Assembly (NCBI GenBank): GCA_964418425.1 | Contig: CAYQLT010000023.1 | Coordinates: 1-39,982 of the forward strand | DNA: 39,982 bases | Origin: CAYQLT01 sp964418425 | GTDB lineage: Bacteria > Bacillota > Limnochordia > Limnochordales > Geochordaceae | Direction: 5' to 3' | In this document: in pieces, positions 24,624-32,320 of the stretch | Numbering within the stretch: position 1 is the first letter of the stretch | Layout: each line of letters starts with the position of its first letter | The notes under the pieces: model-generated | The model's database searches: none | Seen by the model: only the letters and a program-made list of their open reading frames with translations | What the model was told of the DNA's origin: nothing | Translations under genes and position numbers: made by a program

Positions 24624-24767
24624 TTGACGGCCGCCCCCAAGAATGTGGTTGACTGCTACCTGCTGTATCGCCAGCCCGAGGAGCTTTTGGTGATCTCCTC
24701 TTCCGGCGCGCGACCGACGCCGGAAGTTCTCTCCCGTAACGTCGTGTTACACCTCGACCTTCTCTGA
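24624..24767 (+). CDS. Possible very small gene or frameshifted remnant
   Basis: A 47-codon frame with TTG start reads TAAPKNVVDCYLLYRQPEEL and continues with LVISSSGARPTPEVL. Amino-acid usage looks protein-like. A GGAGGA site lies eleven bases upstream. A different frame begins at GTG 24602 (VTEDAFLL) right after the preceding gene and would join this one after a single-base change in the run TTTCTTCTTG, so the real gene may have been longer and lost a base. It could also be chance. Confidence 0.25.
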   Translation: MTAAPKNVVDCYLLYRQPEELLVISSSGARPTPEVLSRNVVLHLDLL

Positions 24768-24836
24768 CGTACTCCTGCACCCCCTTCAAAGGGCCCTGGC
24801 TGATGACGGGACCCACCGCAGCATTCTCCCGGGCCC
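24755..24836 (-). pseudogene. Fragment of 1-pyrroline-5-carboxylate dehydrogenase
   Basis: About 27 codons on the minus strand read ARENAAVGPVISQGPLKGVQ and then EYVREGR. They match the corresponding stretch ARENAAVGPLINQGALGRVQ of the truncated P5C dehydrogenase at 31655-32320, and the two DNA segments align without gaps over about 70 bp. Sequence on both sides is unrelated. It is a relic of a second copy or of a rearrangement. No start or full domain remains. Confidence 0.7.
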
Positions 24837-24939
24837 TCTCCCCGGTAGCCGAAGGCCCCCCTTCGGCTCCGGCCTGGGCGCTCCCAACCGCCCGGGACAC
24901 CCCCGGGCGACGGTGGAGGGTGAGAAGCGACCCGCAAAG

Positions 24940-25671
24940 TTAAGCGCGGGCCACCCGGTTGGTCAAAACGCCGATGCCCTCGATTTCCACGCTCACCTCG
25001 TCGCCGGGTGCCAGCTCGCCGACGCCGGAGGGCGTCCCCGTGGCTATGATGTCGCCCGGCTCCAGGGTCATGATGGCAGAGGCCGCTTCCACGAGCCGGT
25101 AGACGTCAAAAATCAGGTAACGGGTATTGGAGTTCTGCCGGACCGTGCCGTTGACCCGGGTGACCAGCTGCAGGTTACCGGGATCCACGTCCGTGGCGAC
25201 CACCGGCCCGTACGGCGCCGAGGTGTCGAAGCACTTGGCCCGCACCCACTGCTTCTCCACCCGCTGCACGTCGCGGGCGGTGATATCGTTGAAGATGGAG
25301 TACCCGAGAATCACGGACCGGGCCTCTTCCCGGCGGACGTTCCGGCATCGCAGCCCGATGACGACCGCCAGCTCCCCCTCGTACTCCAGCTGTTGGGTGT
25401 GGGCAGGATAGATCACCGTCTCGCCGTGAGCCACCAGAGCGCTCGGCGGCTTGAGAAAGAACAGGGGCTCCTTGGGAATCTCCCACTTCAGCTCCTGGGC
25501 GTGGTCGCTGTAATTGAAACCCACACAGATGATCTTGCTGGGCTGGGTGGGCGTCAACAGCTGCACCTGCTCCAGGGCAAACCGCCTCCCGGAGCGGCTC
25601 ACCACTTCCCCTCCCTCCAGGCTACCCTGCTCGACCCTGCCATCGTAAGCGAAACGCAGCAGAAGCGCCAT
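24940..25671 (-). CDS. Fumarylacetoacetate hydrolase (FAH)-family enzyme
   Basis: The 243-residue product is a typical short FAH-domain enzyme of the kind that cleaves or isomerises small 2-oxo acids in aromatic or sugar-acid breakdown. Features are IICVGFNYSDHAQEL at the domain start, FLKPPSALVAHGE, the metal site with EYEGELAVVIG, and GYSIFNDITARDVQ. The C-terminus has IATGTPSGVGEL. The chosen ATG 25671 begins at MALLLRFAYDG; starts up to 25743 add atypical sequence. It lies just after the GntR regulator gene on the same strand (68-bp gap), so it may belong to its regulon with the TTT transporter. The exact substrate is unknown. Confidence 0.9.
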   Translation of the reverse strand: MALLLRFAYDGRVEQGSLEGGEVVSRSGRRFALEQVQLLTPTQPSKIICVGFNYSDHAQELKWEIPKEPLFFLKPPSALVAHGETVIYPAHTQQLEYEGELAVVIGLRCRNVRREEARSVILGYSIFNDITARDVQRVEKQWVRAKCFDTSAPYGPVVATDVDPGNLQLVTRVNGTVRQNSNTRYLIFDVYRLVEAASAIMTLEPGDIIATGTPSGVGELAPGDEVSVEIEGIGVLTNRVARA

Positions 25672-25739
25672 GCTCTCGCCGTACTCCCTTCCCATCCTGT
25701 CAAGCCTCGACGCGAGCCGCCAACGCCGGCGCAATCGGG

Positions 25740-26462
25740 TCAAGGCCGCTGCTCACCCGACCCGGCCTCCCGCAGCATATGCTGGCGAACCCTTTCCAGA
25801 TGCTCCTGCATGCAGCGAAACGCCTGCTCGGGGTCCCGCCGCTTGAGCGCCTCCAGTACCGCCTCGTGGTCGCGCACATACACGCGCATGCGATCCTTTT
25901 GAGCAAGCGCCCGCCGCTTCAGCTCACCCCACACCACCTCGTCCCGGATGCCCTGCAGCAGCGTCGAAAGATAGGCCAACGCCTCGTTGCGGGTGCTGCG
26001 GGCGAGGCGGATGTGGAACTCTCGGTCCGCGTGCTCGAAAGCCGCCACCGTGGTGGCCGCAAGCCCCTCCTGTACGCACTCGTCTAGCGCCTCCCAGTCG
26101 GAAGGCGAACCCCGAAGCGCGGCCACCGAGGCGATCCCCGGCTCCAGGATGATCCGGGCCTGCATGACGTCCTCCGGGTTGGCGATGCGCCATAGGTTGG
26201 GAAAGACCATGCGAATGGGCAACGACGGGGCCCCCACCACCCGGGTACCCCGACGGGGTGCTGCATCGATGACCCCCAAGGACCTCAGCACCCGCAGCGC
26301 CTCCCGCAACGTGGCGCGGCTGGTCGCAAGCCTTCTGGCCAGCTCCCGCTCCGGGGGCAGCCGCCCCCCGGAAGCCTCCGCCCCCCGCGCGACCAGCGAC
26401 TCCAATTGGGCCAGCACCTGCTGAACCGCCTGCTGACGACGGACCTGCCCGCTCATCTCCAT
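25740..26462 (-). CDS. GntR/FadR-family transcriptional regulator
   Basis: The 240-residue regulator has an N-terminal winged helix (about 15-80: GRLPPERELARRLATSRATL, then REALRVLRSLGVI) and a C-terminal FCD all-helical ligand-binding domain (about 100-230) with the metal-site histidines expected in FADREFHIRLARST and AVLEALKRRDPEQAF...HLERVR. FadR-type regulators of this kind respond to organic acids. It is divergent from a TctC/TctAB transporter operon, and a TATAAT box on its strand lies about 32 bp before the start. The ATG at 26462 follows AGGGGT; a second ATG is two codons on. Confidence 0.92.
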   Translation of the reverse strand: MEMSGQVRRQQAVQQVLAQLESLVARGAEASGGRLPPERELARRLATSRATLREALRVLRSLGVIDAAPRRGTRVVGAPSLPIRMVFPNLWRIANPEDVMQARIILEPGIASVAALRGSPSDWEALDECVQEGLAATTVAAFEHADREFHIRLARSTRNEALAYLSTLLQGIRDEVVWGELKRRALAQKDRMRVYVRDHEAVLEALKRRDPEQAFRCMQEHLERVRQHMLREAGSGEQRP

Positions 26463-26493
26463 GGACCCCTGCACCTGGGAATGGGCTGACCAT

Positions 26494-26499
26494 ATTATA
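26494..26499 (-). promoter_or_regulatory. -10 box of the gntR promoter
   Basis: A perfect TATAAT on the minus strand lies about 32 bp upstream of the GntR start, giving a leader of roughly 25 nt. The -35 side is weak (TTGTTT at 16 bp spacing). It lies back to back with the transporter promoter. Confidence 0.5.
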
Positions 26500-26553
26500 T
26501 CCGTGCGAGCCCGCCAAACAAGCCAGCCGGTGCGGGTGGAGCGCAGAACTGTC

Positions 26554-26582
26554 TTGACCGGCGTCGCGTTCGCTGGTATACT
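26554..26582 (+). promoter_or_regulatory. Sigma-70-type promoter of the tctC-tctAB operon
   Basis: TTGACC at 26554-26559 and TATACT at 26577-26582 are exactly 17 bp apart, each with one mismatch to consensus. Transcription should begin near 26589, about 105 bp before the TctC start. Confidence 0.75.
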
Positions 26583-26623
26583 GAGCCACACGTGATTTGG
26601 CCTCATTGTGATCGGCAGGTCGC

Positions 26624-26638
26624 ATTGGCCTGACCAAT
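26624..26638. promoter_or_regulatory. Candidate GntR operator
   Basis: ATTGG-N5-CCAAT is an exact inverted repeat about 36-50 bp downstream of the predicted transporter transcription start. FadR-subfamily regulators often bind short palindromes with TGG/CCA half sites, and a gene for one lies divergently next door. Binding here would block elongation from the tct promoter. This is inference. Confidence 0.45.
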
Positions 26639-26692
26639 TCGAGCAGCGACGGCCCGCAGGCGCACGACGCCTCGGGCGCAGGAGGTGAGCGT

Positions 26693-27817
26693 GTGCAAGC
26701 CTTTTCACTTTCTCTGAAGCGCCGGGAGCTGCTCCAGCGGGCCGTGCAGGCAGCCTCGGCGGCGGCGCTGGGTTCTGCGTGGGTCGCCCGTGGTGCCCGT
26801 GCCCAGACGAGACCGTTTTATCAGGGTAAGACCATCGAGGTGATCGTTCCATTCGCCCCCGGCGGCGCGACCGACGTCGGAGCCCAGTTCGTCGCTCCGT
26901 TCATGCAGCGCCACATTCCGGGTAACCCCGTTGTCACCATCCGCCACATGCCGGGCGGGGGGTCGGTATTGGGAGCCAACTGGTTTCACGCCAACGCCCG
27001 GCCCGACGGGCTCATGATGCTGTGCACCACCTCGTCCACCTCCTTTCCGTTCATGCTCGGCCAGCAGGGTGTGCAGTACGATCTCCTGTCGATGCGCCCT
27101 GCCTTCACCCAGGCATTCGGGCCCGTGGTGTACGTGGCGGCCAATACGGGCGTGCGCCGGCCGGCGGATCTGCTGCGTCCCAGGGTTCCGCTCATTTACG
27201 GCGGTATCGGGGCCACGGCCAGTGACCTGCCGGTGCTGCTGTCGTTCGAGCTGCTGCAGCTGCCCATCCGAACCGTCCTGGGGTTCACCGGGCGCGGGCC
27301 GGTTCGGCTGGCCTTTGAGCGGGGAGAGGTCAACGTCGATTTTCAGTTCACTCAGGTCTACCTGACCCAGGTGCTCCCGCTGGTGGAGGCCAGGCGCGCG
27401 ATCCCGCTGTACACGGGAGGCAGCGCCAACGCTCAGGGCGAGTTTGTGCTTCGGGACCCCGTGGTGCAGGACGTACCGTCGGTCTACGAGGTGTATCAGG
27501 AGATCTACGGCCGACCGCCGTCGGGGTTGGCGTGGGAAGCCTATCAGGCGGCTGCGACGCTGACGTTCCAGTTCGGCCTCACATGGTGGATGCCCTCCGA
27601 CACGCCGGCTGAGGCACTGGAGAGTCTCCAGGGAGCGGTGGAGCGCATCAACCAGGATCCGGAGTTCATCGAACGCGGCCGGCAGGTGACCGGCGGGTAC
27701 CCGTTGCGGCGGGGAAACCGGGAGGAAACCCAGGTGCGCCAGGCGCTGCGGCCGCCCGAGCCTGTTCTTGCGTACCTCAAGGAGCTTTTGCGGAGCAAGT
27801 ACAACGTGCGCGTCTAG
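26693..27817 (+). CDS. tctC: TctC/Bug-type solute-binding protein of a TTT transporter
   Basis: The 374-residue product is a Bug-family periplasmic binding protein for a tripartite tricarboxylate transporter (TTT). It has an N-terminal signal with adjacent arginines (LKRRELLQRAVQAASAAAL), cleavage likely after ARA. The hallmark IEVIVPFAPGGATD is near residue 50, followed by RHMPGGGSVLGANW. These proteins bind carboxylates through water-mediated contacts near the PGG loop. The C-terminal half is longer and more divergent than in typical 320-residue members. The GTG start at 26693 lies seven bases after GGAGG. It is followed 54 bp later by the fused membrane subunit. Confidence 0.92.
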   Translation: MQAFSLSLKRRELLQRAVQAASAAALGSAWVARGARAQTRPFYQGKTIEVIVPFAPGGATDVGAQFVAPFMQRHIPGNPVVTIRHMPGGGSVLGANWFHANARPDGLMMLCTTSSTSFPFMLGQQGVQYDLLSMRPAFTQAFGPVVYVAANTGVRRPADLLRPRVPLIYGGIGATASDLPVLLSFELLQLPIRTVLGFTGRGPVRLAFERGEVNVDFQFTQVYLTQVLPLVEARRAIPLYTGGSANAQGEFVLRDPVVQDVPSVYEVYQEIYGRPPSGLAWEAYQAAATLTFQFGLTWWMPSDTPAEALESLQGAVERINQDPEFIERGRQVTGGYPLRRGNREETQVRQALRPPEPVLAYLKELLRSKYNVRV

Positions 27818-27871
27818 ATGGCCGACGCCCAGGTGGCGTCGGCCCTGTGTGGGCCGGAGGGGAAAGCGGGC

Positions 27872-29914
27872 ATGGCCGAGGCCGCCTTTCATGCGCTTGG
27901 AATTCTGGCAAACCCGTGGCGGCTGGTTTTGCTCTTGGCCGGAATGCTGGCCGGCCTGGTAGTCGGCATGCTCCCGGGGCTCGGGGGCATTGCGGCCGTC
28001 AGCATTCTGCTACCGTTCATCTACCGGATGGATCCGTATGCCAGCCTGGCCATGCTGATCGGCTCTTTGGCCGTCGTCTACACGGGTGACACCATCACGT
28101 CGGTGCTGGTGGGTACTCCCGGGTCGCCCGCCTCGGCGCCCACCTCCATCGAGGGCTTCGCCATGGCCCGCCAGGGCCAGGCCGCCCGCGCCCTTTCGGC
28201 CGCGTTCTTGTCCTCGCTTTTCGGCGGGCTGATCGGAGCGCTGGTGCTGACGCTCTCCGTCCCGATCGCCGGCCCGTTGGTTTTGGGGCTCGGGACGCCG
28301 GAGCTGTTCATGTTCACGTTGCTGGGGCTTTACTACGCCAGCAGCCTGTTGGGCAGGGAGCCCCTCAAGGGGATGCTGGCGGGCCTTCTCGGGCTTCTCT
28401 TGGGTACGGTCGGTCCCGCGCCGGCCGCCGCGGAGTACCGCTACACCTTCGGCCAGGTTTACTTGATGGGCGGGCTGTCGCTGGTAGTCATCGCGCTGGG
28501 GTTCTTCGGGGTACCGGAGGTCATCACCATGCTGGCCCGGGGCGGAGCCATCGCCCGGCGGGCAGCGTTGGGGAGCGGGTGGATGGACGGGGCCCGAGAT
28601 GTCCTGCGCCACTGGAGCCTGGTGGTGCGAGGCGCCCTCATCGGCACGGTCGGGGGGCTGCTGCCAGCGGTGGGGGCCAACGCCTCCACATGGGTCGCAT
28701 ACGGCCATGCGGTTTCCACCAGCAAGGAGCGCTCCCGCTTCGGACGGGGCGACATCCGAGGGGTGATCGCCCCGGAGAGCGCCAACAACTCCACGGTGGC
28801 GGCCGACCTGGTCCCCACCCTGTTGTTCAGCGTGCCGGGCGGCCCCGCAGCGGCGGTGCTGCTGGGCGCACTGTTCGCCCACGGCTACTACCCCGGGCCG
28901 CGCTTTGTTCAGGATAACCTGGACTTGATGTTCGTAATCATCTGGAGCTTCGCCATCGCCTCGGTGGCGGGGGCGGGCCTCTGTTTTCTCATCAGCCCGG
29001 CTCTGGCCAGGGTCACCCGGGTGCCGGTCGCGCTCATCGCGCCTCCGCTGCTGGTGGTGATGATGCTGGGGGCCTTCCAGACCTCGCAGCACTTCGGCGA
29101 TCTGGTCACGCTGTTGGTGATGGCCCTGGCCGGTTGGGCCATGAAGCGGGCGGGGTGGCCTCGTGCGCCCCTGCTCATCGGCTTTGTGCTGGCAGATCCC
29201 ATGGAGCGCCACTTCTGGCTCACGGTGAAGCTCCACGGGTGGCGCTGGCTCACCTTCCCCGGGGTGCTGGCGGTGGCGTCGTTGATGGTGGTTCCCCTGG
29301 CCATCCGCCTGGTGCGTCGGCTCCGGCAGGCGCCCGTTTTGCCCTCAGCCCCGTCGCCGGCAGGAACCTCCGGCGGCGCCGAAGCGCCGCAGCCGCCCGG
29401 CGGATCCGGGAGCCTGCCATGCAAGGCGAGCCGGGGCCCTGTTGACGTCCTCTCGGCGACGCTGGCGACGGCTTTTCTGGCCGCTTTTGCGGTCGCGCTC
29501 TGGCAGGGCTGGCGCTTTCTCCCCGATTCGCGGCTTTTGCCCTTGCTCATTACCTCGCTGGGAACAAGCATGGGGCTCGTACACGTCTGGAAGGAATGGG
29601 CGGGGCGGACGCCGGCACCTGCCCGGCAGGAGGAGCCCGCCGATGACGAGGGGGAAAGCCGCCCGGAGGGGCCCGGGCCGGTGGCTCACGAGCTTTTGGG
29701 ATTCGGCCTTTTGGCCGCCTATTTTGTCCTCATCGGGTTGGTAGGCGCTCAGCTGGCCACGCTGGCCTTCGCGCTGGTGGTGGTGCTGCGCCAGGCGCGG
29801 ATTGCGCCCCTCACGGCGGTGATGTATAGCGCCGGCGTGGCGGGGCTGGTGCAGGTGATGGCCGGGGTGATGAAGCTCCACCTGCCGGCGGCGCGGCTTT
29901 TGGGGCTGAGCTAA
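27872..29914 (+). CDS. Fused TctA-TctB membrane subunit of a TTT transporter
   Basis: The 680-residue protein contains a full TctA large membrane subunit (about 1-490) with the family motifs LVGMLPGLGGI and TPGSPASAPTSIEGF near the N-terminus, a second related motif GGLLPAVGANASTWVAYGHA near residue 255, and LLFSVPGGPAAAVLLGAL. A Pro/Gly/Ser-rich linker (about 495-535) joins it to a TctB-like four-helix domain (about 535-680). Usually TctA and TctB are separate genes. With TctC it would import a carboxylate using the ion gradient. The start at ATG 27872 follows GGAGGGGAAA; an ATG at 27818, directly after the tctC stop, lacks a site. Confidence 0.9.
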   Translation: MAEAAFHALGILANPWRLVLLLAGMLAGLVVGMLPGLGGIAAVSILLPFIYRMDPYASLAMLIGSLAVVYTGDTITSVLVGTPGSPASAPTSIEGFAMARQGQAARALSAAFLSSLFGGLIGALVLTLSVPIAGPLVLGLGTPELFMFTLLGLYYASSLLGREPLKGMLAGLLGLLLGTVGPAPAAAEYRYTFGQVYLMGGLSLVVIALGFFGVPEVITMLARGGAIARRAALGSGWMDGARDVLRHWSLVVRGALIGTVGGLLPAVGANASTWVAYGHAVSTSKERSRFGRGDIRGVIAPESANNSTVAADLVPTLLFSVPGGPAAAVLLGALFAHGYYPGPRFVQDNLDLMFVIIWSFAIASVAGAGLCFLISPALARVTRVPVALIAPPLLVVMMLGAFQTSQHFGDLVTLLVMALAGWAMKRAGWPRAPLLIGFVLADPMERHFWLTVKLHGWRWLTFPGVLAVASLMVVPLAIRLVRRLRQAPVLPSAPSPAGTSGGAEAPQPPGGSGSLPCKASRGPVDVLSATLATAFLAAFAVALWQGWRFLPDSRLLPLLITSLGTSMGLVHVWKEWAGRTPAPARQEEPADDEGESRPEGPGPVAHELLGFGLLAAYFVLIGLVGAQLATLAFALVVVLRQARIAPLTAVMYSAGVAGLVQVMAGVMKLHLPAARLLGLS

Positions 29915-30039
29915 CGCTCACGGCGATGGCGACTCCCGCCGCCCATAGTCCAGTTGCCGCGAGGGGTCATGATGTATACGATGGGGGCAGTCGCCCTACC
30001 CGTCAGGCTCACTCCGGCAGATACCTGGGGTGACCGGCC

Positions 30040-30226
30040 GTGAGATATGTTCGCACTCAGGTTTTATATCAAGCCAGAGCTGCACCGCGGGCTCATGCAG
30101 GAGGCGAGGCGGCAGGGCATCTCCATGGCCGAACCAGTGCGTCGCATCGCGGACCGGCACCTGGCCTGGGGCCAGGCTGTTGACGCCGGCGAGCCCCACC
30201 GCCCGCACGCTTCGCTACGCCAATAG
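30040..30226 (+). pseudogene. Frameshifted ribbon-helix-helix (antitoxin-like) gene
   Basis: From GTG 30040 one frame reads VRYVRTQVLY, and the next frame (open from ATG 30047) reads FYIKPELHRGLMQEARRQGI followed by SMAEPVRRIADRHL. Together they form a typical ribbon-helix-helix DNA-binding protein (xRTQVYxxPELHxxLxxEARRxGxSMAExVRR). The joint is a TTTT run, where three T would restore one frame. An alternative is a normal 59-codon gene from ATG 30047 with an odd N-terminus. No toxin gene follows; a convergent aminotransferase gene overlaps its 3' end by 12 bp. Confidence 0.55.
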
Positions 30227-31654
30227 CCCCTGCCCCTGTCCGTACCCCGCAAGTCGGCCCAGCGCTCGATCCAGCCGCTCGACCAAAAGCTCGATCTCCG
30301 CGGGCTGGATGATGAGGGGCGGCGCCACCATCACGTGGTCGCCCTGCTCCCCGTCCACAAACCCTCCGCCCGGGTAGACCAAAAGCCCTTCCTCGAAGGC
30401 CCAGGCGGTCACCCGCTCGTTCATACGAGCCGTAGCCGGGAAAGGCCTCAGAGTCGCCCGATCCTGCACGAGTTCCAGGCCCCACATCATGCCCCGGCCC
30501 CGTACGTCGCCCACCACCGGGTGGCGGGCCGCCAGAGCCCGAAGGGCCGCCTCAAGTCGCTGCCCCACCTCCTGCGCTCGCTGCACGAGCCCTTCCCGCA
30601 CCAGTACCTCCACCGCCGCCACGCCGGCCGCGCATGAGACGGGGTTGCCGGCGAAGGTAAACCCGTGGATGAACCGCCCCGAGCCGTCCCGGATCCGCTG
30701 CCACACTCGCTCTGCCGCCGCTACCCCCGCCAGCGGTGCGTAGCCGCCGCTTGCCGCCTTGCCGAAGACGACCATGTCGGGAACGGCACCCCAATGCTCA
30801 AAGGCCCACATTTTCCCGGTGCGCCCGAACCCCGTCATCACCTCGTCGGCGATCCAAAGAAACCCGTGGCGGTCGCAGATGGCCCGCACCGTCTCGTAAT
30901 AGCCGGGCGGCGGGACGATGGCGCCGCCGGCCGCCCCAACGATGGGTTCGGCGATGAAGGCAGCCACCGTCTCCGGCCCGAGCCGCCCGGCCGCCTCCTC
31001 CAGCGCATGGGCGCAGCGAAGGCCGCATTCGGGATAGCGCAGCCCGAAGGGGCAGCGCAGGCAGTACGGAGCCGGGATGTGGAAGAAAGCCCCAGAGAGC
31101 ATGGGCGCATAAGGGCGTCTCCGGCCTGTGTGGCCGCCGGCGGCCAGCGCCCCCAGGGTGTTGCCGTGGTAGCTGATCCACCGGCCGATCACGCAAAACC
31201 GGCCCGGGTGGCCCTCTTCCACGTGAAACTGCCGCGCCAGCTTGATGGCCGTCTCCACCGCCTCAGACCCGGAGTTGACGAAGTACACCCGGCGCAGCGG
31301 CTCGGGCAAAAGCCCGGCCAAAAGCTCCGCCAGCCGTTCCTGGGGCCGGTGAGTGAACCGCTCGGTGTGGGCGAAGGCAACCTCCAGCGCCTGGCGGTAC
31401 ATGGCCTCGGCGATCTCGGCCCGGCCGTGGCCCATGTTGACCACCACGGCCCCCGAGCACCCGTCCAGCAACCGCCGCCCGTCCGCCGTCTCGATGAAGA
31501 CGCCGCTGGCGCGCACCGCCACCGGATATGCGCGACCCGGGCTGCGGTAGAAGACGTGGCCCGGCGAACGCTGCTCCTTCCCGGGCTCGGGCGGTGGCGC
31601 ACCGCCCCGGCCGCCCGGAGCCCCTTCGAGACGCCCTGCCTGCTCCATTTTCAC
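30215..31654 (-). CDS. Class III (omega-type) PLP aminotransferase
   Basis: The 479-residue enzyme transfers amino groups using pyridoxal phosphate. Visible are NSGSEAVETAIKLAR near 127-141 (phosphate binding), SYHGNTLGAL, IADEVMTGFGRTGK near 268-281, and the PLP lysine K299 in VVFGKAASGGYAPL. It also has four cysteines at 198, 201, 210 and 214 (CLRCPFG and ECGLRC), as seen in a subgroup of these enzymes and suggestive of a metal site. Acceptors could be pyruvate or 2-oxoglutarate, donors omega-amino acids or amines. The start is GTG 31654 directly after the P5C dehydrogenase remnant, or ATG 31648. Confidence 0.92.
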   Translation of the reverse strand: MKMEQAGRLEGAPGGRGGAPPPEPGKEQRSPGHVFYRSPGRAYPVAVRASGVFIETADGRRLLDGCSGAVVVNMGHGRAEIAEAMYRQALEVAFAHTERFTHRPQERLAELLAGLLPEPLRRVYFVNSGSEAVETAIKLARQFHVEEGHPGRFCVIGRWISYHGNTLGALAAGGHTGRRRPYAPMLSGAFFHIPAPYCLRCPFGLRYPECGLRCAHALEEAAGRLGPETVAAFIAEPIVGAAGGAIVPPPGYYETVRAICDRHGFLWIADEVMTGFGRTGKMWAFEHWGAVPDMVVFGKAASGGYAPLAGVAAAERVWQRIRDGSGRFIHGFTFAGNPVSCAAGVAAVEVLVREGLVQRAQEVGQRLEAALRALAARHPVVGDVRGRGMMWGLELVQDRATLRPFPATARMNERVTAWAFEEGLLVYPGGGFVDGEQGDHVMVAPPLIIQPAEIELLVERLDRALGRLAGYGQGQGLLA

Positions 31655-32320
31655 CTACGCGTACCTTTCGCTGATGGTCTTGGCCTGCAGGAAGTAAAGG
31701 AGATAGTCCGGCCCGCCCAGCTTCGCGTCCGTGCCCGACATGTTGTAGCCGCCGAAGGGATGGGCGCCGATCCAGGCTCCTGTGTTCTTGCGGTTGATGT
31801 AGAGGTTACCTGCGTGGAAGTATTTCTTCGCGTACGCAATCTTGTGTGGGTCCAGGGTGAAGACCGAACCCGTCAGCCCGTACTCCGTGGCGTTCGCGAT
31901 GTCAACGGCCTGCTCGAAACTTGACGCCCGAATCGCCACCAGCACGGGCCCGAAGATCTCCTCCTGCGCCACCCTCGCCCCGGGGTCGACGTCCGCGAAG
32001 AGGGCCGGGCGCATCATCCAGCCTTCCCGGTCGGCCAGCACCTCGCCGCCCACGACGTGGCGCCCCTCCCGGTGGGCCAGCCGGACGTACTCCTGCACCC
32101 GCCCCAGGGCACCCTGGTTGATGAGGGGGCCCACCGCCGCGTTCTCCCGGGCCGGGCCGATGGAGAGCGCAGCGATCCGCTCCGCCAGCATGTCGATGAA
32201 CCGGCCATACCGATCCCCCACGATGACCACGCGGGAGGTCGCCGAGCACTTCTGCCCCTGGTAGCCGAAGGCGCCCGCAATCACCTGATCGGCCACGTAC
32301 TCCAGGTTGCTGTGGGTACT
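31655..32320 (-). pseudogene. C-terminal part of 1-pyrroline-5-carboxylate dehydrogenase
   Basis: About 213-220 residues match the last 40 percent of RocA-type P5C dehydrogenase (aldehyde dehydrogenase superfamily; oxidises glutamate semialdehyde to glutamate). The catalytic cysteine region FGYQGQKCSATSR and the C-terminal signature PFGGYNMSGTDAKLGGPDYL are intact. The NAD-binding N-terminal 300 residues and the catalytic glutamate are missing. The open frame runs back to the end of the CoA-transferase beta gene, where the match stops. A bare ATG-like start (GTG 32296) is available, but a protein lacking half its fold should be inactive. Confidence 0.85.
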
